Below, piece by piece: positions 11,587-21,625 of a stretch of 64,000 bases of DNA. Source of the stretch: Paramacrobiotus metropolitanus (lineage: Eukaryota > Tardigrada > Eutardigrada > Parachela > Macrobiotidae); the NCBI RefSeq assembly GCF_019649055.1, contig NW_026570239.1, positions 620,001 to 684,000 on the forward strand, read 5' to 3'. Both the position numbers and the translations under genes were made by a program. The notes under the pieces were generated by a model. That model was not told where the DNA came from and searched no databases. It saw only the letters and a list, made by a program, of their open reading frames with translations. The stretch's first letter is position 1; every line of letters begins with the position of its first letter.

Positions 11587-12471
11587 TCTGGTGATTCTTC
11601 CATTTACATCCAAGCTCAAGGCAACCTTCAATGCGTGGTTTCTCGATGACGGTACACTTGAAGGGTGTGTCGAGATGATATGAGGTGAGGGATGTGACTT
11701 CCGGTAGGTGCACACTAATGTTTTCTGTACTAGAAGACACGCAAGCTCTTAGATTTAAGCTTTAATTATTCAGCTACAATTTAACGCGTCAGATGTTATT
11801 GCTGGATGAACACTCGTACGCAATGGAGCATTTGGAAACCTTGTCTTCGGATGGACGGATACTCTTTAGCGAACGAAGTTATGCCTTCCTGATGTCCAGT
11901 CTGTGAAATAAAATCCAATTTTCGGAAGAGTCGTATGCAGCGATCGGTTGCTTTGATACATCCCTAACTGCCGTGAAATGGATACTCTAGGCTTAAAATG
12001 GACTAAACGTTTTATTCATGTTGATCATCGATGCTTTCTCTAAACTATTCTGTATTGTTAGTGCTTGTGATTTTTTTTGCGTAAGGCTTTCGCTACGCGG
12101 ACGCCTTTTCTGATGAGAGTAGTTTTCGACCTCGCGTTACAGGTGATCGTCGCAGACATTAAGCCCACGGAAAAACTGGACTCTGTCGTGTAAAGTCGTC
12201 GCGCGGCTACAGTATTATTTCTTGGCCAGAATCCTGATTGTGCTAGTGAATTTCCAGTTGCGGATTGATTTGCCAGTTTCCGCAATTTAATCCTACAGTG
12301 TATGTGGCACAGCATCCACCAAATTATCATACGCAAGGCTAGCCGACATTCCCAGCTAGGCAAAAACAAGTTACCGTAACTGTTTGCTTTCTGTGTCACA
12401 TGATTACGATCCGAAATAAGGCAACGTGTCTTTGCAATGCCTGGTCGACAGATTGTGGTTCACTGGTTATT

Positions 12472-12622
12472 AGTGCATGTGGGTTGGTTTTTTGTATGTG
12501 TACAAATCACGCATACATCTATACAACTAAGGCACATTCGCAACTGCCATTGGCCGGCCAGCGCTACTTGTATAGATGTATGCGTGATTTGTACACATGC
12601 AAGTAACCAACACACATGCACT
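12472..12622. repeat. hairpin element, 55-bp arms
   Basis: Left arm 12472-12526 and right arm 12568-12622 are near-perfect reverse complements (core TACAAATCACGCATACATC). The 41-bp loop contains TTGGCCGGCCA. It lies in the non-coding gap of the RT pseudogene. Minus- and plus-strand open frames across it translate the same arm and are not genes. Confidence 0.85.
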
Positions 12623-13910
12623 TTTGTAAGCACTTCATAACAAACACCACCGCTGCCGGTAAATGCCGATGAAGAGTCCATTTGGTACACGCTCACTTTG
12701 TCACGCGATTGCGTATGTACAGAGTATGTACTGGCACGTCTGTTGCGGTCGCTGCGGACTTCCAGACTGTAATCGATACAGCACACGCATCCGGACTGAG
12801 CGTCAACATGTCCAAGTGTGAGATATTCGTCTGTGGAGGGACATGCGATGAACGGGAAGCAGCTGTGAAAACCTTTCTGAACCGATTTCCAACTGTTTCA
12901 GTCGCTGCCCCGGAAAACCTTTGCTTTTTGGGTACTCCACTGATGAAAAACGGCATCACGTCAGGCATACAGCAGAAAACGGAAGTTATGCGCCTAATTG
13001 CCAATCGTCTTGACCTGTTACCCAAACACCAAGCGTACTTCCTACTGAAGTGCTGTCTCAGCGCGCCGAAGGTTATTCACCTTTTACGTTGCTGCCCAAC
13101 CTCTGAAGCACGAGACAGTCTCATCGAGTTTGACGACGTTTTGAGACAGTCGTTGCAATCAATCTGCAACGTGCGCATGGATGCATCCGCGTGGCGTCAA
13201 GCTTCCTTGCCTGTGGTGGGCTCGGGATCCGACGGGTAGATCCGCTGTGGTGGGCTCGGGATCCGACGGGTAGAGGAATTATCTTTGCTGGCCTATTTGG
13301 CCTCGATTCACGCTACCCAAGGCCTCGTTTGCCGACTACTGCCGCAGTCTGTAGGAGTTGCCGTGACGGATTACGTGGCCCTTTGGAGGTACCTTTCCGA
13401 CGATGCATCGCCTCCTTTACCCAAAAGCCGACACCTGCAACGCGCATGGGGCGCTCCGTACTGTTTGGTAGAGCAGGCAACCATGTTACACGAAGCTTTG
13501 GACGGCGCCAGCAAAGCTCGGCTGTTAGCTATTTCGACTCCGGAGTCAGGCGCCTGGACACACGCGCTTCCATCGTCTTCACTCGGAAACCTTTTGGATG
13601 ATGAGTCGTTTCGGATCGCCGCCGGATTCGGCTTGGCGCATCGGCATCATCCGACCACCAGTGCAAATGCGGAAGCGACGTTGCTGCAGACGGTCACCAT
13701 GGCTTGAGCTGCAAATTTTCAGCGGGCAGACGGGCTAGACACGACTGTATTAACGACATTTTGCGACGCGCTCTTTGCTCAGTAGGCATACCCGCAATGA
13801 CTGAACCGAAAGGCATGCATCATGAAAACGAAACACGCCCCGATGGCATCACTACTTTCCCATGGACAAGGGGACTGTGTTGGGACCGTTGAGAATGTTG
13901 TTTTCTTTAA

Positions 13911-15074
13911 CCGTAATTAGATCTTGACTAGCAGACCCCGCGCAAATTACGCGGAATAAATAATGCGATAGTATACCTAACAGCTGTCAATAATAACTGA
14001 CTGAAAATTTGCATATCCCTTTGACTGCAGCGATGACCTTAAGCATGAGATGCAAAATTTTTCTCCAAAACCGAATATTTGTTTCCAGTCTATTTCTTCA
14101 GTTCCAGATCAGCCACTACTTAGTAAAGGTCTCAGTTAAATTTCTTGCAGTTGCTGCACAGGGGCACTTCAATTGATAATTACCAGAGCTCTCTCGCCTT
14201 CCTGTTCTCTTGCCATTCTGCGCTTTTTATAGCTGCAGATTATCCGCTAGCAGTTTAGAATTACCTAACTGAAAATCTCAATTTGACCTCTCAAACCGCT
14301 GTTGCTCGTTATATCCCAGTTATATGACTTATTTCTCAGCATAATCAGTATACTTCTACTGTTACAGTAATACATAGTCAACTTTTGTTTCCATTGCTTT
14401 ACCCACAGAACAGTTACTATAAACCACTTGATTTAAATACAGACAGAAACGTTTGTTGTGTTTCCTTCTACGCTTTTCGTTCTTTTCTAAAATGAAACTT
14501 TATAATTCAACTCCATATATGCTTGCGCTAAATAATGTACACACCACGCCAATCGAAATGATTAAAACTTTTCAAATCGGACGCTGTTACGCGAAACGTC
14601 TTGCTGCTCCGCGAGCTCCGCTCGCGCCGCAGCTCGGCGTCGCCTGTGGCTCCGCCTTCCAGTATGCTACATATATAGCGAACTAAAAAATTCATTTGTC
14701 CTTTTTTGCTTGGCAATGCACCACTCTACCTTACATAGCAAAATTACGGACCTCGCGTAATTTGCGCGGAATAAACACTGCGATCGACTAATCTTAACCC
14801 AGTGCAAAAATAAAAACTCATAACTGCAGGTAAGTAGAAAACCTACTGCTACGGCTAGATTTCATGAAGGAAGCGAAGAATTCTGCTAAATTCTGGAAAA
14901 TTCTAGAAGGGTTGAATTCTGGAATATTTGCATTTCCCTTCAGTAATTAACTGTAGAGGTGACATGAGACCAGAAATGCAAATTTTTTTCCCAAAAGCAC
15001 ACAATTTTTTTCATTATCTTCCGACCCACGTATTTCTTATTTTCAAATCGGTCACCAATCAGCTAAAGGGCAGC
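13911..15074. repeat. spacer with two related direct repeats
   Basis: About 13938-14130 and 14752-15060 share a block in the same orientation: an AATT..GCGCGGAATAAA start, ACTGCGAT/ATGCGAT, then a distal part with ATTTGCATTTCCCTT and ATGCAAATTTTTT.CC followed by TATTTCTT. Similarity is patchy. The stretch between them holds no recognisable gene. They may be two old copies of one interspersed repeat. Confidence 0.45.
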
Positions 15075-16102
15075 GGATAAAAGGTGGCAGTGGCACCTGC
15101 CACTGGCAGTTGCCACTACGCGTTCTGGCAAGCGATATAACTTGGCAACTGCCGGAACCTTGAAATGGGATAGATGTGCCAGCCAATGATAATTTCTGTA
15201 TGAAATTTCTAAAAAAATTAAGAAAGAAGTATCTTTAAGTCGCCGGGTATGTAGTTCTAATTTATGGTACGGGTTCTGGTAGTGGTACTGGTAAGCGTAG
15301 CGGTATTGGTGGTGGTAATGAGACTGGCAGTGGTTATGGTAGTGGTAAGGTGGAAACCCAAATTTCTTAGTTGTCTCGATTTTCTTATCTGTTTTTGGGA
15401 TGTTTTCTTATGCATACCCCTTACTCGCTAGGTTTCTTATGGTTGCTATTTAGATTATTCTTAGATTTTCTTAGGTTTCTTAGGTTAATTCGGGGTAGTC
15501 TTAAGTCAGTCTTAGGTTTTCTTGGGTTACTTTTAGGTTCATCTAAGGTTTTCATTTCCTGAGGTCTTCAATTATTTTTCTTAAGTTTTGTGTTGTTTCT
15601 TAAGAAAATTTAAGAAATAACCTAAGAAAAAGCAAAATATAACCTAAGAAATCTAAGGAAAATAATAGAGCTAAGAAAGCTGAAAAACCAAAGAAATTAG
15701 GAAAACTGGGACAACAGACAATGAGAAACCAAGCAAAACAAGAAAATATGAGAAAACTGTAAAGATGCAGTCCCACAACCGTAGCCACTTCCATTACCAT
15801 CACCACCACCATTAACACCACCAGTACCTAAGAATTACTATACCTACCATTACCGGCTTCGGTGCCACTACCAGCAGCGCTACCAAAGCAAATACAAGAA
15901 CCATTAACTAGAATTATTCGGTGACTTAATCCCTTCTGAATTTTTTTGATAGTTTAGAAAGAGATTATCGTTGGATGGCACGTCCATCTCATTTCAAAAT
16001 TCGGGCAGTTGCCACGTTTTATCGCTTGCCAGAACGCGTAGTGGCAACTGCCACTGCCGGTGGCATTTGCCAGTGGCAGGTGCCACTGCCACCTTTTATC
16101 CC
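15075..16102. mobile_element. foldback element, 1.03 kb
   Basis: Tips GGATAAAAGGTGGCAGTGG and its reverse complement bound arms rich in GGCAGTGGCA / TGCCACTGCC. The right arm has an extra copy of this unit. The interior continues the symmetry: a (GGTAGTGGT)-like G-rich block on the left (15250-15350) faces a CACCACC-rich block on the right (15780-15880), and CTTAGGTTT-rich sequence (15360-15600) faces CCTAAGAAA-rich sequence (15600-15720). Nearly the whole element can therefore fold on itself. There is no coding capacity. Confidence 0.75.
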
Positions 16103-16379
16103 CTTCCTTCAAAGTTTCATAGCGCTTGACTTTATAATGCTGCCAGATTGTTCCCGGCAAAGCCATCCACATTCCGGTCATCAAGAAAGTACTATGCTAT
16201 CACTTCGTTTTACCGTTCGCGCATAAGCTTTTGTGCTATGACACAGGTTTTTTGTAGATTTGTTACGGTTTTTAGTCTTTCGTAGGTTTTCTTACTAGAG
16301 TACTAGTTTTTTCGATTTTTTTATGTTTGTCAGATGTTTTCGGTTTCTTATCCTTGATTGCGTTGAATACATAGGGATT

Positions 16380-17345
16380 GGGTAGGCCCGCGGTCAAGCT
16401 CTGACTCTGACTCCGACCGTGACCACACAAACTTTGACTCTGACTGCTCAAAGTCGGACTCTGACTCTGACTGCTCATAATCTGACTCTGACTCTGACTG
16501 CACAAACCAGACTCTGACTACCAAAAGTCTGACCGCAACACCTTGAACACTAAAACTGACCACCAATAAAAGCTGGTTCTTAGATTACTTTAGTTCTTAG
16601 GTTACTCTTACGTGACTAAGATCAGTTGTGTTATCTTATGTTTCTAGGTTTCTTAGTTTCTTAAGTTCTTAAAATAACCGAACAAAAGAAAAGAATAACC
16701 TTTACCAAGAAAATCTGAGAAAGCTAAGAATAACCTAGAAACAATAAAAAACTCAAACAACCCAGGAACCTCTGGATAAACTAAGAATAATAGTGTTGGG
16801 TCGGCGCGGCCCGGCCCGGGTAAGAGGGCCGGGCCGTCGTTTGCACGGCCCGGGCCGATCCGGACTGCGGCCCGACATGTCCCCGGGCCGTCTTGGAGCA
16901 CAGTAACATTTCAGCGGCTACAGCGGGTATGGCAACGAAAAAATAGACGGATTTTCGCCTAGAAACGTTTAATGCTGTGAAAATTAAGCAAAATTCATCG
17001 AAAACTACTAAATTTTAGTAAATCCCAATGAATTTTGTTGTTTTTCTACGTCTTTTTCCATATTTAACGTTTACAGCGGGCCACGGCCCGGGCCGTGGCC
17101 CTTCTCCCCGGGCCGAGGGCCGCGGCCCGGCGCGGCACTCCCAAAAGAGCCGGGCCGAGGTAGGCCCGGGCCGTTCGGGACGCGGCCCTGTGCCGGGCCG
17201 GCCCAACACTACTAAGAAACCTAAGAACCTGTATTTATTGGGCTGAATCAGAGTTTTGGTGGTCAAAGAAGGTACGGTCAGAGTCAGACTTTGAGTAGTC
17301 AGAGTCAGAGTGTGAGTAGTCAGACTCAGAGTCTGAGCCTGGGCA
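16380..17345. mobile_element. foldback element with GACTCT minisatellite arms
   Basis: The left arm (16390-16560) is a degenerate array of GACTCTGACT units; the right arm (17258-17340) is the inverted array of AGTCAGAGTC units. Inside both arms lie GGTTCTTAG / CTAAGAACC blocks and the same CTTAGG-rich filler found in the foldback at 15075-16102, suggesting a common design. The right half is interrupted by the GC-rich element at 16792-17210. Open frames reading (Ser-Gln)n or (Glu-Ser)n across the arms are repeat translations. Confidence 0.65.
16792..17210. mobile_element. GC-rich inverted-repeat element nested in a foldback
   Basis: Tips AGTGTTGGG and CCCAACACT are exact reverse complements. 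The shoulders (16800-16900 and 17075-17205) are dense in GGCCCGGGCC-type palindromes, whereas the 170-bp centre is AT-rich like the host DNA. A TA flank on both sides fits a TA target duplication. It has no coding capacity. Confidence 0.75.
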
Positions 17346-17559
17346 GCTCAGTGGAAGGGGATCGCTTGGGACTGTATTTCTATATAAGCAGTAAACATAC
17401 AGTAGCAGTCATTCAGTCAGCACCTGTACCTGGGAAAATGCGGTAGCTACTGCCTACTGGGTTACTGTGGCTTCTCAAAATCTGGGATTTATTGAATAAT
17501 AATTCTCTCATTAACAAAAGTCCCCATCGTAACTAGTTCAGCAATCCGTCCAAGGTTAA

Positions 17560-17651
17560 TCAAAAGGCATGAAAGGGTTGTTGAACCAGCAGTGGCCGTG
17601 ACTGCATGGCCGAGTGGAGCACCCTTAACGTCAGCGTTGACAAGGTCGTTA
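17560..17651 (-). pseudogene. alpha exon D, 3' part
   Basis: Reads on from the interrupted 'LRRLDI' codons as 'TTLSTLTLRVLHSAM...' to a TGA at 17560-17562. It aligns with the last exon of gamma ('KSLSTLTQWVLNLTM') and beta ('TTLSALTLWALNLAM'). Confidence 0.75.
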
Positions 17652-17932
17652 TGCGGGCGGCTCGCCCCATATAAATCTACGTATGTATATACGCTCTAAT
17701 CAACGGGACTCGGCGCCGGCATTTTATTCCACTGATCAGAGGAGCTCCCTCTGCGCTAGCACAACCGACACCATATATACTGCCACTGCGCAGCGCAGCT
17801 GCGCAAAATCAATAGTCTGACATCACATCTCCAGATCGTTCTGGATACTTCCAGAACGCACGTCAGTCATACTCTGATCATGCGTACAGCGCGTGCACAT
17901 GCATACAGCCTGTATGTGGGAGATATCCCACA
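17652..17932 (-). repeat. 3' LTR of the gag-only element
   Basis: 281 bp, TG...CA termini. Contains ATATATA-type TATA candidates. Pairs with 19131-19412. Confidence 0.92.
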
Positions 17933-18269
17933 TACTTCCCTTTCTAAACCGACACGTATAACAGTAGTCACACATTAGAAAAATCGATGACAGTAAAACA
18001 TTACATGTTAAGGAAATTGCGATTACGATTGCTCGCACATCCAGGAAACGTAGAGGTTTATTGATTTTGAGTGGAAGTAGGTCTTGGAAAGCAGTTTATC
18101 GTCACATGGGAATCCGCTCAATAACAGGCAGGCATTTTCTTAGCAGTAGAAGCATTGCAACCGTTATTATTCCATTTCCCCACTGGCCGAACTGGCTACA
18201 TAAGCTATCAGGCTACGAAAGCAACTCGGGCTACACAGGCTAAATCGAATCAATGGCTTCCATACTTCG

Positions 18270-18725
18270 TCAATGTCTGTATACGGGCAAATTCATAGGC
18301 TTCCTACATGTGGCTGCTTCATGTCCTGGCTTGCGGCAATTGTAACATGAACGTGCGTGAAAGCGATGGTGTTTCTTCGGAGTTTTCTGGGACGTGTTGA
18401 CGTGCGATTCTTGGTCTGGTAGAACATGTAGTTTGATCGCATTAAAATTATATGGGGTTGGGCTTACAGCATGGATTTGTTGAACAGGAAAGAATAATCT
18501 TGGTCGTGAATTAGGTGGGATTGACTTCAGCTCAAAAGTCAGCTGTTGAACAAAGGTGTTGATGGAGTCAGGCAAATTGGCAAAAAATGTTGGTTTCAGC
18601 TGTTCTGGCAGATAGTCGAAGAGAAGAGATAATAAATCTTGAAAGGTTGGATTGGGTGTGGTTGATTTTAAGTAGCAGTGGATTGCTTGTACGTATTGCT
18701 CCGGTGACAAAGATTTGGCATCCAT
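18270..18725 (-). CDS. gag-like nucleocapsid protein of the gag-only element
   Basis: The first ATG of the frame is at 18725, giving 151 residues; a longer version would need a TTG start. The N-terminal two thirds are helical in character and contain 'SLSPEQYVQAIHCYL' and 'DYLPEQLKPTFFANLPDSI', like the capsid part of retrotransposon gag, although I cannot assign a named family. Near the C-terminus 'CYNCRKPGHEAATC' is a perfect CX2CX4HX4C zinc knuckle for binding RNA, within a basic stretch (KTPKKHHRF). The frame is uninterrupted, in keeping with the fresh LTRs. It is the sole gene of the element; its 5' leader is about 390 bases. The iMet-type primer site is compatible with a Ty1/copia partner but does not prove one. 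Confidence 0.75.
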   Translation of the reverse strand: MDAKSLSPEQYVQAIHCYLKSTTPNPTFQDLLSLLFDYLPEQLKPTFFANLPDSINTFVQQLTFELKSIPPNSRPRLFFPVQQIHAVSPTPYNFNAIKLHVLPDQESHVNTSQKTPKKHHRFHARSCYNCRKPGHEAATCRKPMNLPVYRH

Positions 18726-19116
18726 GTTGATGGTCAAATGTTATGAAAGGTCACATTTATTCGTATAAATTTCTCAATTGATTTTAAGGTAATAATGCTA
18801 AATAACAGTTCACTAAAATACGTTCAGTACATTTAGTAAAAGGTCAAGAAAAACGATGGAATTTCTGATCAGCATATGCAGGCGATGGAATTAGAATCAT
18901 GCGTTGGTGAAATCCCGATGAAATATCGCGTTAGGTAGAATAACTAAACACCGCAGAACGTATTCAGGCGGTAATAATCTTGTGTTGGCAAAATTGGGAA
19001 AAGATGGTATAGATTCGTAATGGGCTCGTACTGGGGCGAGCCACCACACAAAAAAATTCAGATGAAAAATATGAAAGGTCAGAGGAAAACTGATGTTAAC
19101 ATAGATCTCAACCACG

Positions 19117-19127
19117 CTCTGCTACCA
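19117..19127 (-). promoter_or_regulatory. primer binding site (initiator Met tRNA type)
   Basis: Minus strand TGGTAGCAGAG, three bases inside the 5' LTR. It equals the complement of the CCA-bearing 3' end of animal initiator tRNA for 11 bases. Confidence 0.7.
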
Positions 19128-19130
19128 ATT

Positions 19131-19412
19131 TGCGGGCGGCTCGCCCCATATAAATCTACGTATGTATATACGCTCTAATCAACGGGACTCGGCGCCGGCA
19201 TTTTATTCCACTGATCAGAGGAGCTCCCTCTGCGCTAGCACAACCGACACCATATATACTGCCACTGCGCAGCGCAGCTGCGCAAAAATCAATAGTCTGA
19301 CATCACATCTCCAGATCGTTCTGGATACTTCCAGAACGCACGTCAGTCATACTCTGATCATGCGTACAGCGCGTGCACATGCATACAGCCTGTATGTGGG
19401 AGATATCCCACA
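19131..19412 (-). repeat. 5' LTR of the gag-only element
   Basis: 282 bp, matches 17652-17932 apart from one extra A in an A-run. Followed by the GTTA duplication and then by alpha exon D. Confidence 0.92.
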
Positions 19413-19510
19413 GTTATGTCTAATCGGCGCAGCTCCTCACCAGTCCAGATACGCTTTCCACGGTAGCGGTTCTTCAGACGGGGATCATTGGCCTGATGCG
19501 TCTCCAGAAT
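19413..19510 (-). pseudogene. alpha exon D, 5' part
   Basis: Begins after a CCTCCAG acceptor with 'ILETHQANDPRLKNRYRGK' and is cut at 'LRRLDI' by the LTR insertion. Open reading continues a few residues into the LTR, giving a false extended C-terminus. Confidence 0.8.
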
Positions 19511-19582
19511 CTGGAGGCACCAATAACAAAACACAACTTCAGCTTTTTTTTTATTTCCCAGCGAATTCAGCGTAAATTCTAC

Positions 19583-19927
19583 CCGTTTAATGGTGGCACA
19601 GCTATCTGAAGTTTCGTTAAGCCACGCCACATTCGCAATCCACCGTCCCAGATCAACGAGATCCACAGGAATCCGGTTATTCATCAACAAGTGGCGCTCC
19701 AACAGTGCATACAAATCTGTTTGTATATCCAGCAGCGAACCGCGTACGGTGACGTCTGTGCCAATGCTGCTTTCGTTCGGGTCGCCTCCGATACCGCAAA
19801 AGCGGCAATTTCGCCAGGTGATGCGCTCCACGGCGGCTGCCACGTCGACACACGCGTTGGCCAACAGCTGCACTTCCGAATGGAGGCGGTCATCGCCGAG
19901 GTTCCAGCGGCAGCGGTTGAACACCAA
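19583..19927 (-). pseudogene. alpha exon C
   Basis: 345 bp, phase 0 on both sides (acceptor ACTACAG, donor GTAGAA). Encodes 'LVFNRCRWNLGDDRL', 'WRNCRFCGIGGD', 'YALLERHLL' and 'CATIKR', matching exon C of beta and gamma. Confidence 0.8.
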
Positions 19928-20168
19928 CTGTAGTGAGTCGGCAAAGTCCGCCGTAAACCGTAAAACGGGCACCGCTTTTAATCAAGAGTGCAGAGATAGA
20001 CAGAGCGTGTGCCTAACGAATTTCTGTCTGCTCCCTTGATTAAATGCGTTTTACGGCGCCCGGTCGCCTGCCCAGACGGACTTCGCCGACTCACTTGTGG
20101 AAGGAAGTTGCGCGCCTTTTTCGCAAAGGTGCATAACTTGATCTAATTTATGCATAGAAAAGCACGAG

Positions 20169-20599
20169 TACCGTAAAACCCGATAATAACGCCCCCCCCC
20201 GAAATTAACGCCCCGTGCGGTTTTAAACGCCCCCTCCCAAAGCTCTCGAAATAATAAAAGCCCCCCGAAATTATCGCCCCGGGGCGCCTAATAAGTTGCG
20301 GCGGCGCGCTTTTTTAGAGCGTTGTCGTTACAATCTAAATGGTACATCTTCTTAAGTTAGGTAAATTCCATTTAAAAACACCCTTTAAACTATGATTTGA
20401 GCAAATGTCTTAATTTCTAAATTATTTCTTTAATATCCGCAAATATAAATCTCGTTAGAACTTAGACATCATGAGCGCGTTATTCATTTGAAATATTAGA
20501 CGCCCCCCCGTAATAAACGCCCCCTGCGGTTTTAAGCGCCCCCTCCCGAAGCTCTCGAAAAAATAAAGGCCCAGGGCGTTAATATCGGGTTTTACGGTA
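20169..20599. mobile_element. 431-bp inverted-repeat element in alpha intron
   Basis: Tips TACCGTAAAACCCGATA and TATCGGGTTTTACGGTA are exact reverse complements. Inside, a 60-bp direct repeat (TGCGGTTTTAA.CGCCCCCTCCC.AAGCTCTCGAAA) appears at about 20206-20268 and 20509-20572, separated by AT-rich DNA. It is non-coding and lies in the intron between exons B and C. Confidence 0.8.
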
Positions 20600-20795
20600 T
20601 ATAAGGTCCACTTTGCAACATTTCGTCATCATACAAATTAGTAAGCATAAACACCCTACCATAACATAATTTTAAATTTTAAAATATTGCACATTTTTAT
20701 TTACATGTATTTCAGCAACGGAGTATATTACGCGCTCGCAGAAATTTTTTTTTGAAATCTAATATGAGTTCAAGTCGCACTATCAGTATACTCAC

Positions 20796-21004
20796 CTGCA
20801 ACTTTGTCTGGTAATTACCACGCTGCTGGTATGTAGTGCTGACCAGACGCAAACAGTCGCCTATTTCTTGCAGCGAAAAGCGCTGTTGGGCGTTGGTAAT
20901 CACGACGACCTCTGTGGCGCCAGTTAACCGCCGAACAATGCATAAGCCTATGGAGCGGCGTGCTGTGCCGTCGTTGTCGAAGCTGAGTGTCAGATGTTGA
21001 CTGG
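20796..21004 (-). pseudogene. alpha exon B, 3' part
   Basis: Resumes after the Ty3 insertion as 'QHLTLSFDNDGT' and runs to a GTGAGT donor after 'KLQ'. It contains 'EVVVITNAQQRFSLQEIGDCLRL' (split here for length), the region just after the F-box-like helices. Confidence 0.8.
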
Positions 21005-21310
21005 TCTCGGAGTGGCGCCTGCGCTGCTCAGGAAAAGAACAACAAAACGACATCTCCTCAAGAAATATCTTTATTTCGATAGAAATAAACAAACAAATCA
21101 TCATCAAAACACAAATCTCATGAAAGGGCATGAAATCATCAGAAGGCTAAAGGAATCGATGTTGTCGATCCCGATGCTGGCACTCGACTGGACTGGATGG
21201 AGCACGCGGTTAATCTGCGTGTGTAATGGCCAATGGCGAGCCGATGGTGAGGCGAATGTGCCGAGTTGAGCCATCGCTCAATCCTGTGCTTTATGCACGG
21301 CACTCTGACA
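21005..21310 (-). repeat. 3' LTR of the 15-kb Ty3 element
   Basis: 306 bp; pairs with 35787-36093. Flanked on the outer side by CTGG (21001-21004), also found at 36094-36097. Confidence 0.93.
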
Positions 21311-21625
21311 TGCCACGGGGCGGGATGCCGAGGTCCCTCGAGGCTCAAAACAGGATGAAAGGATGAGAAAAAATGAGATAACATAAAATGAGCAACTTTA
21401 TCATTAGAAAATGTGCATCCATTCCATCACAGTTAGTGAGAACAAAATGCGGCGTAAATTTAATAAAAAAAAAACGAGTAAACTCGTAACAAAATCCGGT
21501 TAATTAAATCCGGTAAATTATTCCATTCCAGTTAATCCAAAATTCCCAATCCCATTCCGGAATTCCATCCTCCAATTATACGCTTTGTAGCGTCGATCCA
21601 CGACATTTATACAACATTGTGCATC

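Larger units (their letters stand above)
10930..13910 (+). pseudogene. rearranged reverse-transcriptase gene of a multi-copy family
   Basis: Fragments of one RT-type protein lie in order on the plus strand. 10990-11385 gives an N-terminal part ('RRVPHGARRAVAASFK', 'WVTLLFF'). 11600-11685 gives 'KATFNAWFLDDGTLEGC', containing the Asp-Asp pair of the RT catalytic loop. 12750-13200 gives 'VIDTAHASGLSVNMSKCEIF' and downstream thumb-like sequence. 13250-13707 continues to 'TLLQTVTMA', and 13690-13892 gives 'GLSCKFSAGRRARHDCIND'. Between the first two parts, most of the palm is missing and is replaced by an inverted duplication. Between the second and third parts is about 1.06 kb of intron or insert that contains a hairpin. 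A 34-bp tandem duplication near 13212-13279 shifts the frame. The order matches non-LTR-type RT relatives common in animal genomes; I cannot name the clade. Confidence 0.65.
17652..19412 (-). mobile_element. gag-only LTR retrotransposon (TR-GAG-like), 1.76 kb
   Basis: Two near-identical LTRs (17652-17932, 281 bp; 19131-19412, 282 bp; one single-base length difference seen) begin TG and end CA and are flanked by the 4-bp duplication GTTA (17648-17651 and 19413-19416). Transcription runs on the minus strand. The primer site next to the 5' LTR (19117-19127) reads TGGTAGCAGAG, matching the 3' end of initiator-Met tRNA, separated by three bases. The polypurine tract AGAAAGGGAAG abuts the 3' LTR (17933 onward). 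The only coding region is a gag-like protein with a zinc knuckle. There is no protease, RT, RNase H or integrase and no room for them, so it must be moved by another element. Gag-only terminal-repeat elements are known in plants as TR-GAG. Confidence 0.9.

Noticed and set aside
16272-16566. Ser-Gln and Glu-Ser repeat proteins
   Set aside because: Translations of the GACTCT minisatellite in a foldback arm, open in several frames.
17015-17266. Arg/Pro/Gly-rich open frames on both strands
   Set aside because: Produced by GC-rich palindromes of a MITE that lack stop codons.
19358-19412. C-terminal extension of alpha exon D into the LTR
   Set aside because: The last residues are LTR sequence; the true exon continues at 17651.
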